64,000 nt of DNA from Erwinia_E haradaeae_H (GTDB lineage Bacteria > Pseudomonadota > Gammaproteobacteria > Enterobacterales > Enterobacteriaceae), in assembly GCF_900698885.1 (NCBI RefSeq), contig NZ_LR217705.1, positions 372,001-436,000 of the forward strand, read 5' to 3'. Under the pieces are notes generated by a model. The model did no database searches, was not told the DNA's origin, and saw only the letters and a program-made list of their open reading frames with translations. The position numbers and the translations under genes are program-made. Of the stretch, positions 20,332-30,901 are shown one piece after another. Position 1 is the first letter of the stretch, and the number at the start of each line of letters is the position of its first letter.

Positions 20332-21502
20332 GTTTGATATCTGTGTATCATATTATGTGATACACACTACATATATAGATATTATAGAAATGCGTTGCAT
20401 AAAATTCTAAGTTAACTTAATAGCATATAATTATTTATTTTTAAAAGAGTGTTAGATCTATCTCTAAACTCTTTTTGGATTATTCATTATATTATATATA
20501 ATATATTTAATATCAGACAGATTAGATAGAAAGCAATATTGTAATGTATATCAATAGATATTACAGTGCTATTTTAGATATTATAAAAAAATAATTTATG
20601 ATGGCTCTAGTGCAAGTTGCCTCTCTAATAAAATATATAATATAATATATAATAATATAATATATAATATATAATATATATATTAGTTTCAACCTGTTTT
20701 ATATAAAGCAGTATTGATAAAATATATGACCGTATCAATTTTTTTATAGGTTTAGTAAGTAGAATCTAATTAGAGCTATAAAATAATCTATAAGAATACA
20801 CTTCTCTTAAGAGAGAATGCAAAATGATTTTCTTTCTAACAATCTTTAAAGGAAATATATCATCACCATAATTCATTGTTTAATTATGGTGCTGTGAAAG
20901 AAATACATATGTTTAGTGCACTCTCTATAATCTTAATCATTTATATGATAATAGTAAGTTACTGATTAGTATAAATTACCAATATTAATTTTTAGTGTCC
21001 TAGTGAAGTATCTGTAGTAATCTAGATAATTTTTATAAATAATTTATATAGAATATATAGATTATACAATTTTTAGATGTATTATCAATAATAATAAAAC
21101 TATACTGTAACAGTATTCTAATATTGATTCTTTATCAATGGATGCTGATTGGATATTTAAACAGATTCAAATTGATTTTATATATTAGTAATATATTCAT
21201 TGCATAGAATTGTATTGACTCTTAAGAGAGTGATTCCAAAAGAAATGTTTGATAAGAACTTTCTACAATATCAATTCATTCATTATTCTATTATAATTTT
21301 CATTAATAATCTTTTAAGAATTTTTTTGTTATGTAACATTGATATATATGGAAATAGTTACCAAAATAGAAAAATTATTATACTGATATAATACATCAAG
21401 CATTTACGTATGATAGTGTGATTAAAAATCGTTTTTAACCTGTATATCTGATTGATAATAGATTTAATGATGCATTTATAAAAGAGAAAAAGAAGGTATG
21501 CA
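20332..21502. other. non-coding gap, ubiX to dsbA
   Basis: About 1.2 kb of extreme AT content. It includes a low-complexity stretch around 20635-20685 made of ATATAAT-type repeats and a perfect inverted repeat at 20864-20891 (listed). Two short open frames (21200-21391 forward, 21358-21543 reverse) overlap on opposite strands, have AT-biased composition and resemble nothing known. Confidence 0.65.
20864..20891. repeat. perfect inverted repeat, 10-bp stem and 8-nt loop
   Basis: CACCATAATT (20864-20873) and AATTATGGTG (20882-20891) are exact reverse complements. With four G-C pairs it would make the most stable hairpin of this gap. No T-run follows on the plus strand, so it is not a typical terminator. 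It may be a terminator remnant of a lost gene. Confidence 0.75.
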
Positions 21503-22132
21503 ATGAAAAATATTCTATTACTATTATTAGCTACTATGTTCACTTTTCATGCCAGCGCCTCTTTATCAAGATATAGTCAAAAGTATATTAGCCTCGATCA
21601 ACCCGTGATTAGTATGCCTCATGTTCTTGAATTTTTTTCATTTTATTGTCCTCATTGTTATGAATTTGAAAAAGAATGGTGTGCTAATCAGACTGTTCAG
21701 AAAAATTTTCCGATACATAGCAAATTAATTAAGTATCACATTATTAATTTTGGCGGGGATATGGGTCGTTCCCTAACTCGAGCATGGGCTATTGCCATGA
21801 TGATGGGGCTAGAAGAGAAAGCAATCTTGCCTATTTTTGAAGGAATTCTTATTACAAAGAGCATTGTTGATCGAGCTTCCTTAAAAAAAGTGTTTGTTCA
21901 ATCAACTGGAATACAGGCAGAACAATATGACACTGCATGGAATAGCCCAGTAATCGATGCATTATGTGAACAACAAGGTAGAGTTGCACAAAATATTCAC
22001 CTTAAAGGAGTACCAACAATCATTATACATGGAAAATATATGGTTAATGGTGAGGAGCTAGATACGAGCTCTATAACTACCTATGTTCAGCAATATGCTG
22101 ATGTGGTTCAATTTTTGCTGAATAAGAAGTAA
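21503..22132 (+). CDS. dsbA: thiol:disulfide interchange protein DsbA
   Basis: Periplasmic oxidase that puts disulfide bonds into exported proteins. A signal peptide is clear: two Lys/Asn residues, a run of Leu, and an Ala-Ser-Ala cleavage site near residue 19. The thioredoxin-fold active site CPHC is at residues 49-52 in FFSFYCPHCYEFE, and the cis-Pro loop is GVPTIIIHGKYMVNG. The 209-residue length matches E. coli (208). Two further cysteines, Cys60 in EWCANQ and one in IDALCEQQ near residue 155, are absent from E. coli DsbA as I recall it. A DsbB partner is not in the window. Its E. coli neighbours (srkA, polA) are missing. Confidence 0.96.
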   Translation: MKNILLLLLATMFTFHASASLSRYSQKYISLDQPVISMPHVLEFFSFYCPHCYEFEKEWCANQTVQKNFPIHSKLIKYHIINFGGDMGRSLTRAWAIAMMMGLEEKAILPIFEGILITKSIVDRASLKKVFVQSTGIQAEQYDTAWNSPVIDALCEQQGRVAQNIHLKGVPTIIIHGKYMVNGEELDTSSITTYVQQYADVVQFLLNKK

Positions 22133-22817
22133 TAAATGTTGATACTAATGGATTATAATAATTATTATAATATTTATTATTTGAATTAGAGTTTGCTAAA
22201 TATTTTTAATATTTAATTAATAGAAATGATTATTCATAATCTATTTTATCCTTTCATAGGATGCCCAGAAGAAACACAATCCGTTAAGATTATTTTTAGT
22301 AGGGTTGTTATATAAGTCCTTTTCTTTCAGATAGATACGGATCTTTAATAAATCAAGCATGAATTCTTTTGCAACAAACATGATAAATTTATATGAGTTA
22401 GCTTATAGTTATAGAAAGCTGATATACCTGATTTTGTGTGTAAAAAGAGATATTTTAGAAAATTCTTAGAAAGATCATTTTTTACATCAAGAGTGTAAGA
22501 ATTTAATTTCATTATCAATAAGCTTCAAAGTTCGGATAGTCTGGTCGGTACATTATATATTTAGCTATCATATGTGTACGATATCTATTATTAAGGTATA
22601 GATGTTGATTTTATTTAAATTTTACAGATAAATATTTTTATTATCTTAAAAAAATTTAATGATAGCATCACTGGTAGATTAAGGCGGGTATTGAAAGATC
22701 ATCAAGGGGCATATTTTTACTCTTATATATACGGATAGCTATTTGTCAGTGATATCCTAATAAATATAGAGTCTTGGGTTGGTTTATGGTTGAAGTTTTA
22801 TCATGATTCATAAAATA
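22133..22817. other. non-coding gap between convergent dsbA and folK
   Basis: About 685 bp. Nothing recognisable: no reading frame, RNA gene or strong terminator. Confidence 0.65.
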
Positions 22818-23306
22818 TTAGATTTTTCTGATATCTTTTATTGCATTATAATCTAGATTATTTAGGATGGATGATAATTTTTGGCCATTTGGTAAACAAA
22901 TTTTTGGAGCAATCTCAAGGAGAGGTATTATCATAAAAGCACGATTATGCATATCATAGTGTGGTATAGTTAATTGAGGTGTCTTGAGTGTTATATTATC
23001 GAAGAGCATAATATCAATATCTATTATACGAGCCCCCCATTTTTCTACTGATCGAATACGTCCTTGTTTTTTTTCAATATCTTGAATATTACTTAATAGT
23101 GCTTCAGGATCTAGATGTGTATCAAGAGACACAGCTACATTAAAGAAATTAGGTTGATTTATTGGACCATAAGATGGAGTTTCATAGAATAGAGATGTGG
23201 AAACAATGTAAGATTTTTGAATAGATGCCACCCTTTTCAAAGCATTATTAATCTGTCGTGGTGGGCTGTCAAGATTACTACCTAATGATAGATATGCGCG
23301 ATGCAT
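22818..23306 (-). CDS. folK: 6-hydroxymethyl-7,8-dihydropterin pyrophosphokinase
   Basis: Transfers pyrophosphate from ATP to 6-hydroxymethyl-dihydropterin in folate synthesis. Signature blocks are AYLSLGSNLDSP at the N-terminus, the pterin/ATP region KWGARIIDIDIMLFDN with the metal-binding Asp pair, and TIPHYDMHNRAFMIIPLLEIAP. I place the start at the ATG at 23306, one base after the pcnB stop. It gives MHRAYLSLGSN, matching the E. coli start MTVAYIAIGSN; an upstream in-frame GTG at 23318 would overlap pcnB. The product is 162 residues (E. coli 159). Little ribosome binding sequence is seen, so translation is probably coupled to pcnB. Confidence 0.95.
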   Translation of the reverse strand: MHRAYLSLGSNLDSPPRQINNALKRVASIQKSYIVSTSLFYETPSYGPINQPNFFNVAVSLDTHLDPEALLSNIQDIEKKQGRIRSVEKWGARIIDIDIMLFDNITLKTPQLTIPHYDMHNRAFMIIPLLEIAPKICLPNGQKLSSILNNLDYNAIKDIRKI

Positions 23307-23307
23307 T

Positions 23308-24732
23308 TTAATAATCACTATTTTTAGTTATTTTCGCATGATGTAAATCAGTGAGTGAATATGCATATATCGCCTGTTTTTTATATGAACGAATTAGGTG
23401 ATGATCAAGTATTTGAAGCATTATCTTTTGTTTTGGTAGTTCAGATATTTGGAATTCAAGCCACCATGTGCTTAGATTCTGCAAATCATGATTTTTTTCT
23501 ACTTGAGCTCTCATTTTGAGAAGATCATATGCGGCGCGAAATATTGGATCTGCCATAATTGTGAATGCTCGTTTACCTTGTCGGCGAGTTAAACGAAATT
23601 GTAGTTGCCAAATTTCTCGCACTAATGTGGTAATACGCTTTGGTATAGCCAAAGCTTGATTGGCTTTTTCTAAAACATTATTCATAGATAATATAAAAGC
23701 ATCGTAATAGTTAAGGTTGTTTTCTTTGGCAAGTGTTGTGGATATTATTAGTTGTGGGTACCAGTACATAGCGGCAAATAAAAACGCTGGATTAACACGC
23801 ATGTGATTATGGATGCGTGTGTCAGTATTTGTTAATACCAACAGAATCATTTGTTCCATATGACTATTGCCACTCTTAGTAAAGTATTGTGTAATAATTG
23901 GAAAAAGAGGTTGGAATAATTGATATTTGCACAGTTCAAGATATGTACTATAGGCATAACCAGTCTGAAAAAGCTTTAATATTTCTTCAAAAAGACGAGC
24001 AGGAGGAATATCATATAGTAGCGTAGCTAGACGCGGGATTGGTTCTTGAGTTTCATAGGCAATATCCATTCCTAATTTAGCCGAAAATCTTACAACCCGT
24101 AGCATGCGAACCGGATCTTCACGATAACGAGTTTCTGCATTTCCAATTATGCGAATAATTCCTGTCTTAAGATCGTTTAGTCCACCCATATAGTCACGGA
24201 CTGTATAATCAGCTATATTATAATATAAACTATTAATTGTAAGATCGCGACGCTGAGCGTCGTCTTCAATAGAGCCAAAAATATTATCACGTAATAGCAT
24301 ACCATTTTTGGCACATTGTGCATGATGATTAATATGTTTTGATTCTACTTTGTGGTGTCCGCGAAAGGTGGCTACCTCAATAATTTCATCTCCAAACATG
24401 ATATGGGCAAGACGGAATCTACGGCCAACTAAACGACAATTACGAAATAATTTCCGCATCTGATCTGGTGTCGCATTAGTAGTTATATCAAAATCTTTAG
24501 GTTGTTTACCAAGCAACAAATCACGCACTCCACCACCTACGAGATAAGCTTCGTATCCAAATTTATGCAGACGGTATAATACTTTAAGAGCATTATCGCT
24601 AATATTCTTATGTGAGATATTATGATGATTTTTGGTAACAATAGCCACTTGACAGTTTTCTGTTATTTTAGTTGCTCTAACTTCTTCGCAACCACGGACT
24701 TTTCGATAAAAATTAGCCACTCTGGTAAAAAT
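23308..24732 (-). CDS. pcnB: poly(A) polymerase I, with conserved AUU start codon
   Basis: Adds 3' poly(A) tails that promote RNA decay. The nucleotidyltransferase core shows LVGGGVRDLLLGKQPKDFDI with the catalytic Asp pair, then NCRLVGRRFRLAH, EVATFRGHH, EDAQRRDLTINSLYY and RYREDPVRMLRVVRF. The first ordinary start codon in frame is GTG at 24720, but four codons upstream an ATT (24732-24730) reads on as (M)FTRVANFYRKV, matching E. coli PcnB MFTRVANFCRKV, which is known to start at AUU. A Shine-Dalgarno GAGG lies 6 nt before this ATT and too far from the GTG, so I start there: 474 residues. It lacks the basic C-terminal tail of the E. coli protein and ends SYKKQAIYAYSL. It runs directly into folK, the ancestral order. 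Confidence 0.93.
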   Translation of the reverse strand: MFTRVANFYRKVRGCEEVRATKITENCQVAIVTKNHHNISHKNISDNALKVLYRLHKFGYEAYLVGGGVRDLLLGKQPKDFDITTNATPDQMRKLFRNCRLVGRRFRLAHIMFGDEIIEVATFRGHHKVESKHINHHAQCAKNGMLLRDNIFGSIEDDAQRRDLTINSLYYNIADYTVRDYMGGLNDLKTGIIRIIGNAETRYREDPVRMLRVVRFSAKLGMDIAYETQEPIPRLATLLYDIPPARLFEEILKLFQTGYAYSTYLELCKYQLFQPLFPIITQYFTKSGNSHMEQMILLVLTNTDTRIHNHMRVNPAFLFAAMYWYPQLIISTTLAKENNLNYYDAFILSMNNVLEKANQALAIPKRITTLVREIWQLQFRLTRRQGKRAFTIMADPIFRAAYDLLKMRAQVEKNHDLQNLSTWWLEFQISELPKQKIMLQILDHHLIRSYKKQAIYAYSLTDLHHAKITKNSDY

Positions 24733-24742
24733 AGGGCACCTC
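24730..24742 (-). promoter_or_regulatory. pcnB: Shine-Dalgarno and AUU start codon of pcnB
   Basis: On the minus strand GAGGTG (24742-24737) is followed by CCCT and then ATT (24732-24730). This arrangement, including bases around it, looks the same as the E. coli pcnB start region as I remember it, where the weak AUU limits poly(A) polymerase synthesis. Confidence 0.85.
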
Positions 24743-25608
24743 TATACTAAAAATTATCTGATCTATTGAAAGCTAACTATAGTTCAGATGCAAGCCATCA
24801 ATCACGTTAAAGATTTTGATTACCGCGTGTTGATAAATTTATGCAGATAGTCATAAAATCTTTTATGTTTATTTATAATTTCTACTTTGAAATGTGATTT
24901 TTCGTAATATATATTGAAACCAATAGGACTATTTATTTAATTCTATTAGCACCATGGTAATCTTTCTCTAATAGAGTATCCAGATATTGTAGAATGCAGT
25001 GAGATAATTTTAAGATAAAAATAGATATGTGACTCAATATTAAATTCTTCTATGCAGTTCTTTATTGTATTATTATACAATAGATAATATCAATTACATA
25101 GTTGATATCTTTTATATTTGTGTATGAGTAAGTAAGATTTAGCATCTTTAATATCTATATCGCAGATGATTTATATATTACAGATATTTTTAAGTATAAT
25201 TTTCATTGCTCATGGCGGGAATTGCATGTTATTTTGTATAAATTTTATGTGTCTGTATATTATTGATTAGTTTTTTGTGAATATATATAAAGAATTTTTA
25301 TATTAGCAATAACTATAAAAAAATAGATTAGCTGATTGTATACAGGATTTTGGTATTTTTGTTTATTATTTTATTAATTATTATATCACTACTAGTAATG
25401 TGTTCTATGTATGAAAAATACACATTTTTACTGTAGAGTACAATAGTGTTACAGCACTTTCTGATGCTTAAAAAGCATAACTAAATTTTTGATATTATTC
25501 TGAACAGTGCTAGTGGGTCAGAAAATCTATTTTAGTATCTCTGATAAAATAATTAAATTAAGGCAGCTGGAATTTCTTCATATAATTTTATATTTTTATT
25601 GTGTATGC

Positions 25609-25645
25609 AAATATAAAATATAAGAGAATTAAATATTTTATATTT
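25609..25645. repeat. perfect inverted repeat, 13-bp AT stem
   Basis: Bases 25609-25621 are the reverse complement of 25633-25645, with an 11-nt loop. The stem is made only of A and T, so chance is more likely than for the GC-containing repeats. Confidence 0.6.
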
Positions 25646-26169
25646 AAGCAAATTATAGATATATAGTGATTGATTTTTTTACAAAATTGTTTTAATTAGA
25701 TTAAGCATATACAATCCATAGTTGGATGCTAAATTGTACCTAGAATAATTTAAGATATATAATTAAACATTATTTATACATCTTTATTTTCAATAATGTT
25801 TTATTTTAAAGAAAAAGTGATCAATGCAGCTAGAGAAGTTAGCATGTGGTAAGATGTATAAAATTATATTTGACGATATTACAAAAATTTTTATCTAAAT
25901 AAAAGTCTATGAGTAATATTCAGGAAGAGATTCAAAGATCATTAAGTAAAGATTATAAAGTTTATTGCATTTTATCAGTTTAAGTCTTCTTGTACATTGT
26001 TGAGAAATGATTTTTCGATGTACACCATCACTAATGATGTAGTAATATTTTTATAAAAAGTATCATATAGAAAAATTCTATATAAGGTTTCTATATTTAA
26101 GGCTTCTATATTTTAGCAAGTCGTGCGGGTTCTTTGAAGATTGAAGATTATTAATTTTTATATTTTAAT

Positions 26170-26197
26170 TTTTACAACATATATTTTACAACATATA
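26170..26197. repeat. perfect 14-bp tandem duplication
   Basis: TTTTACAACATATA occurs at 26170-26183 and again at 26184-26197 with no gap. Non-coding. Confidence 0.85.
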
Positions 26198-26207
26198 AAG
26201 ATATATT

Positions 26208-26231
26208 TAACGATGCGACTAACGATGCGAC
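26208..26231. repeat. perfect 12-bp tandem duplication
   Basis: TAACGATGCGAC occurs at 26208-26219 and 26220-26231. The unit contains five G/C bases, so simple AT coincidence is unlikely. Confidence 0.88.
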
Positions 26232-27167
26232 GAGATAATACATTATTTGTATATTTTTCAGTGTTCTTTTATAAACTATGCATGTTAGATATTTTATTAT
26301 AATGAATTATAAAAAAAATCATACTTTTATATTACATCATTATATTTTTATAATTATATTTTGATTTTAGTTATATAATCAATTATTCAGTGGAATAAAG
26401 ATTATCGATAATTTTCCTATTGATGATTGTAATTTAATTATTATATTAATTTGTTAATTTTATAATGACTGATTTAAAAAGATATTTTTATTTGATTAAT
26501 TTTTTTTTGTATGTTTGATCTTTCTACCGATCATAGAGTTTGATTTTGATGATTTACATTTTCGGTTTTGATTATTTACACTTAAGTAATATACAGTTCT
26601 GTAATTATTTCACTAAAAAATTTTAAGAATGTTGGAGATTATTATTTTATTGGTGTTTATAGTGATAATAGTGTTTTTTGAGTATCTCAAGATATTTATG
26701 ATAAAATGAAATAATTAGTATATAAAAACATCTAGAAATGTCGATTATAGAGTATTTCTATATATTCTATAACATCTATATTTAAACAGAAAAGTAAGCT
26801 TTATTTTCTGTCTTAATTAAATTCTCAGTGCAATCTTTTTTATATATTTGATAAGCATTGTTTATAGAAAAATTTATGACTGATGATGCTATGGTTTTTA
26901 CCATAAATATACTAACTCATTTTTGATTATTGATTAAACTATCTATTTTTAGATCATATAAAACTAGTAAATTATATTATCTATAAATTATATATATCAT
27001 CTAACTCATGGTTATATTATCAAACATATTAGGAATGTAACACCTAAAAAGTGCTAGAAATAGTAAAGAATGTATAATAAAATATATGTGAATTTTTAAG
27101 ATTTTGCTACTCTGTTTTGAGAAATCGATAATGAATAAAATCCGTATTTTGTCAGAATAGTTTTTCG

Positions 27168-27211
27168 CATTATGCCTTTGTAACAGTAACATTATGCCTT
27201 TGTAACAGTAA
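27168..27211. repeat. perfect 22-bp tandem duplication
   Basis: The 22-mer at 27168-27189, beginning CATTATGCC, is repeated exactly at 27190-27211. Non-coding. Confidence 0.93.
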
Positions 27212-28012
27212 GACGTGATATGTTAAGTGGCAATGGGAGATGTATGAATAGCATAAAACTTTACATCTCAGTAAGATATACAAAGTAAGATAAGTAAGAT
27301 AAAGAGCACTAGATGATATGCAACTCAGTGGTCTAGATATATTTTTTATTATATTATATGTTTTTTTAAATAGTTTCTACTGCCGCAAACATTATTGCTC
27401 TGATTTTTGAGCGTGTTTTGGATATTTCTTTGTAGTTTTTAAAATTTTTTCAAGAATATGTTATATATGTGATTTATATAGAGTATGGTGGTAAGATTAG
27501 ATGGCGCAATGAGTTATTGTTAATCATGCCGATTGTGTTTAAGGGCGTAGAAAATTAAAAAAAATAAAAAAGAAAATACTCTATGTTTGCTATACGCTCT
27601 TCATCTAATAGAATCTTTCTGATTTTAGATTGGATGAAAAGTATTTATCATTTTACTATAGGTTATAAATATAACTTGTATAAAATAATGTATAGTATAA
27701 AAAATCTTTATTTTTGCACATAGATGTCAGAGATATTAATGTTTTTAACATGTTTTTAACAGAATACCCTAATAACTGTAAATATTAGACAAAATATAAA
27801 AAATTATTCAATAAAGGTCTAGATGTCTTGGACTATAGACAGATTTAAGTAATACAATAATAATTAAAAGATATTTTTGAAAGATTTTTTAGTTAAAAAT
27901 AAGTGAATTTTCTCTATATATGCATACACTTCAATAATTTTAATGCGTAGTTGGTGCTAAAATAATACGTTGACAAAGGGGGTAATTGTTATCTATTTAA
28001 TAGTGGATATTA

Positions 28013-28045
28013 TTTTATCTAAAAATAAAATATTTTTAGATAAAA
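28013..28045. repeat. perfect inverted repeat, 14-bp stem and 5-nt loop
   Basis: TTTTATCTAAAAAT (28013-28026) and ATTTTTAGATAAAA (28032-28045) are exact reverse complements. It lies in the gene desert about 40 bp after a TTGACA hexamer. Function unknown. Confidence 0.75.
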
Positions 28046-28266
28046 ATATTATATATATGAATCGAATAACTCCAAAATTGAGGTGAGATACAATATTAAT
28101 AGTAGAGAATTTTCATTAATTTGATTAATATAAAGTAACATCTAACACAATATGTTCTTGAAAAATCTTGCTTAATAAGCATTACATAATTTCTGTTTAA
28201 TTTACTAGAAATTTACTCAACATTAGCGTATAAATGCGCAATAGTTAAACACTATCTATGATGATT

Positions 28267-28292
28267 TTTCAAATTTTTATAAAAATTTGAAA
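28267..28292. repeat. perfect 26-bp palindrome without loop
   Basis: The sequence equals its own reverse complement over 26 bases, centred between 28279 and 28280; each half reads TTTCAAATTTTTA. A continuous palindrome is a shape expected of a dimer binding site or a product of strand switching; no gene is near. Confidence 0.78.
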
Positions 28293-29160
28293 TTTAAAGT
28301 GTTCAAAAAATCTCGAACAATAAGAGATATACTGGCATACAAAGAGATAAATTATTCTGATATATTAAAATAATAATTAAAATATTTTCTATTCAAAAAA
28401 ATCTATTGATAGTAATTGAACTTAAGTTTACCTAAAATCTTTGATTTGTTGATTTCTTGGTATCAGGTCTTTAAAAAAATTAAAGCTAAGGGTTGAAGTC
28501 TTTTTATTTTTTAAGACTATAAAATATGAATTTTTATACTAAACAACGATTGTCGTTAACCATCCTGATTATGAAAGAGCGTTAAATATGTCATGAGTAA
28601 TAAAGTGATAGCTTAAGATTAAGACAATCATTGATATAATATTTCGTTATTCTTATCTATGTCTATGAGAATTCTTATCTATGAGAACGATGCCTCGTGA
28701 TTTATACCTAATAGCAGAATAGTTATTCTTAATACAAAATATCATTTAATTTTAATAATTTTATTAACAGTATTTTTATTAAAATATTTTATTCATACTT
28801 ATATGAAGCTTTTAAATAAAAATTAAATAAAAATATATAATAATAAATTATCAATTAATAAAATTTTATGTAAAAAGATAATAATCTTGTATAATATTGT
28901 GATCTATTAATGTAATAAATATTAATATACAACTAATTATTGTTATCTTAAAATAATAGAATATTTCTTCTGTTATCTGAAAATTTAAAAGAATAACTTA
29001 CTATTTATTAAAATTTTTAATCATGAACTTTTCATCATGAACTATAGTAAATAAATATAACCAATATTGATATTATAGTAGACAATAATCCTATTTTGAA
29101 CTTAGCGCGCTAATAATGTAATTAATTTATATTAAATCAGAAAATTAGTGATCTTTAAAT

Positions 29161-29188
29161 TAATAGATAATAGATAATAGATAATAGA
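29161..29188. repeat. four tandem copies of a 7-bp unit
   Basis: TAATAGA is repeated four times without change (29161-29188). A simple microsatellite in non-coding DNA. Confidence 0.85.
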
Positions 29189-29475
29189 TCAAAAATTTAT
29201 TTTAGCTTATAATATTATTTTTTTATTCTATAATAAAAACAAATTAGCTAAAATTATTATCTTTGGAAAGATTTTTATTTTATATTTTGCCTTATATCCT
29301 ATCATATTTAAGATGTTTATCTTAAAATCAATAATTTTTAATGTTGTGGTAATATGCTACATATCTTGTTATTTAATGAAATTAAATGTATGGTTGTTAT
29401 TTTATAATGAATAGTTTTATCTAATTTTGATCCACAATATAAATATATTATCTATATTTTATAAAATTAGATCGT

Positions 29476-29549
29476 CATGAAGATATTAATAATCTATTCT
29501 TCTATAGAATCACATGAAGATATTAATAATCTATTCTTCTATAGAATCA
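29476..29549. repeat. perfect 37-bp tandem duplication
   Basis: The 37-mer at 29476-29512, beginning CATGAAGATATTAAT, is repeated exactly at 29513-29549. It is the longest tandem duplication seen in the window. There are two copies only, with no spacer, so it is not a CRISPR. Confidence 0.95.
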
Positions 29550-29776
29550 GAATCTTTTTTTCATCTACACTACTAGTTTATCTTGATTTTTAAAAATCTT
29601 AAAATCATTTATTTTGTAAAATACAATAGTTATTAATGAGGATCATTATTTTTGATAAGCTCTGATTTTAATAAATATAGCTTTACCTGAGATGTAATAC
29701 CGATTTTTAGGTTGAGCCTCAAAGTGATAATTTTAAAAAAATTTATCTTATATTTTTGTTATCTGGTCGATATTAC

Positions 29777-29812
29777 ATTCTCAATGTATGTTTAATTCTC
29801 AATGTATGTTTA
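29777..29812. repeat. perfect 18-bp tandem duplication
   Basis: ATTCTCAATGTATGTTTA occurs at 29777-29794 and 29795-29812. Non-coding. Confidence 0.9.
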
Positions 29813-30478
29813 AAATTATCATTTTTATTTTTAGATGAAATTTGATAATGATAAATAATTATAATTAAATTTATTATATTTGCAATAATCATTAACAAAT
29901 CAGTTTAAAAAGTATTATCAGATTGAGTATTAATATATTTTAAAATGTTGTTTACTGATATCTTTCTAGCAATGAGAAAGATGAAAATCTTATATGTTTG
30001 TTATTATTTGTTGTATTATACGATCCTATCGTATATTTACTATGGAGCTAAGTTTTGTGTAATTTCTAATTTAGACAGTGGACATGCTTTATAGTTACAT
30101 AAAATATTATTTTGTTAAACATAGGCAGAATTATTGCTATTTTAGTGAATTATTGTTAGGTGCTAATATTTAGTAGATTGTCTTAAGTTTAAGAGCACTG
30201 AGAGGAAGAATCTATCAATATAGATTTATATGTGTTATATCTTTTATAAGAGATAGAATGGATTATTTATATATGTAGTAAAGAATAATATAATATATGT
30301 TGTTTTTATTATTAGGTCTAAAACTTAAAAGAAAGTTGACTAGTATTAGGGTGATGTCTCTCTAATGTTCCATGTTTCCAATAAAGTATTACAATTAGTA
30401 AGATTAATGTCTAGATAGTATGATGCCTTAGCTAAATTATTTAGAAAATATAGACCACATGAACAGATCTTTATCATC

Positions 30479-30522
30479 TCCGATTATAACTATAATCAAG
30501 TCCGATTATAACTATAATCAAG
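30479..30522. repeat. perfect 22-bp tandem duplication
   Basis: The 22-mer at 30479-30500, beginning TCCGATTATAAC, is repeated exactly at 30501-30522. Non-coding. Confidence 0.93.
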
Positions 30523-30809
30523 CGATACTTTTAAGTGAGATTTTTTATAACTTAAAGTATAGTGATGATTCTGTATTTTTACATATAGAACGATTTAAAT
30601 ATCTAATTTAACATGATTATGATCATTTAATTTAAAAATCTAAAAATTAAAAATCTAAAAACTAAAAGGTTTTAATTACTATGAGTTACATGATCTTAAT
30701 ATGTATTTCTATTATCTTTGCTATTGAGTAATAACTAAATATATTCTGATTTATTACTATATAGTGGCATATAGATATTTTTATCTTATTTGATAGATTA
30801 AATATGAAC

Positions 30810-30833
30810 ATGAGGTATGGTATGAGGTATGGT
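30810..30833. repeat. perfect 12-bp tandem duplication
   Basis: ATGAGGTATGGT occurs at 30810-30821 and 30822-30833. It creates part of a spurious reverse open frame. Confidence 0.85.
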
Positions 30834-30861
30834 GTGTGGTGTAGAGTAAATAGGAAGATAG

Positions 30862-30901
30862 TAAATTAGCAAAATAAGAAATAAATTAGCAAAATAAGAA
30901 A
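30862..30901. repeat. perfect 20-bp tandem duplication
   Basis: A 20-mer beginning TAAATTAGC occurs at 30862-30881 and 30882-30901. It lies 30 bp from the previous duplication. Confidence 0.92.

Noticed and set aside
20635..20690. ATATAAT-rich stretch as a regulatory site or origin
   Set aside because: Low-complexity AT repeats are common in this window and nothing else marks the site.
21200..21543. Two short overlapping open frames on opposite strands before dsbA
   Set aside because: Mutually overlapping, AT-biased, unrecognised; the reverse one runs into the dsbA start.
29428..29436. DnaA-box-like TGATCCACA as a sign of oriC near glmU
   Set aside because: A single box with one mismatch, no cluster, and no mnmG or dnaA nearby.
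29476..30901. Possible CRISPR array from clustered repeats
   Set aside because: Each repeat has only two adjacent copies, units differ in sequence and length, and there are no spacers or cas genes.
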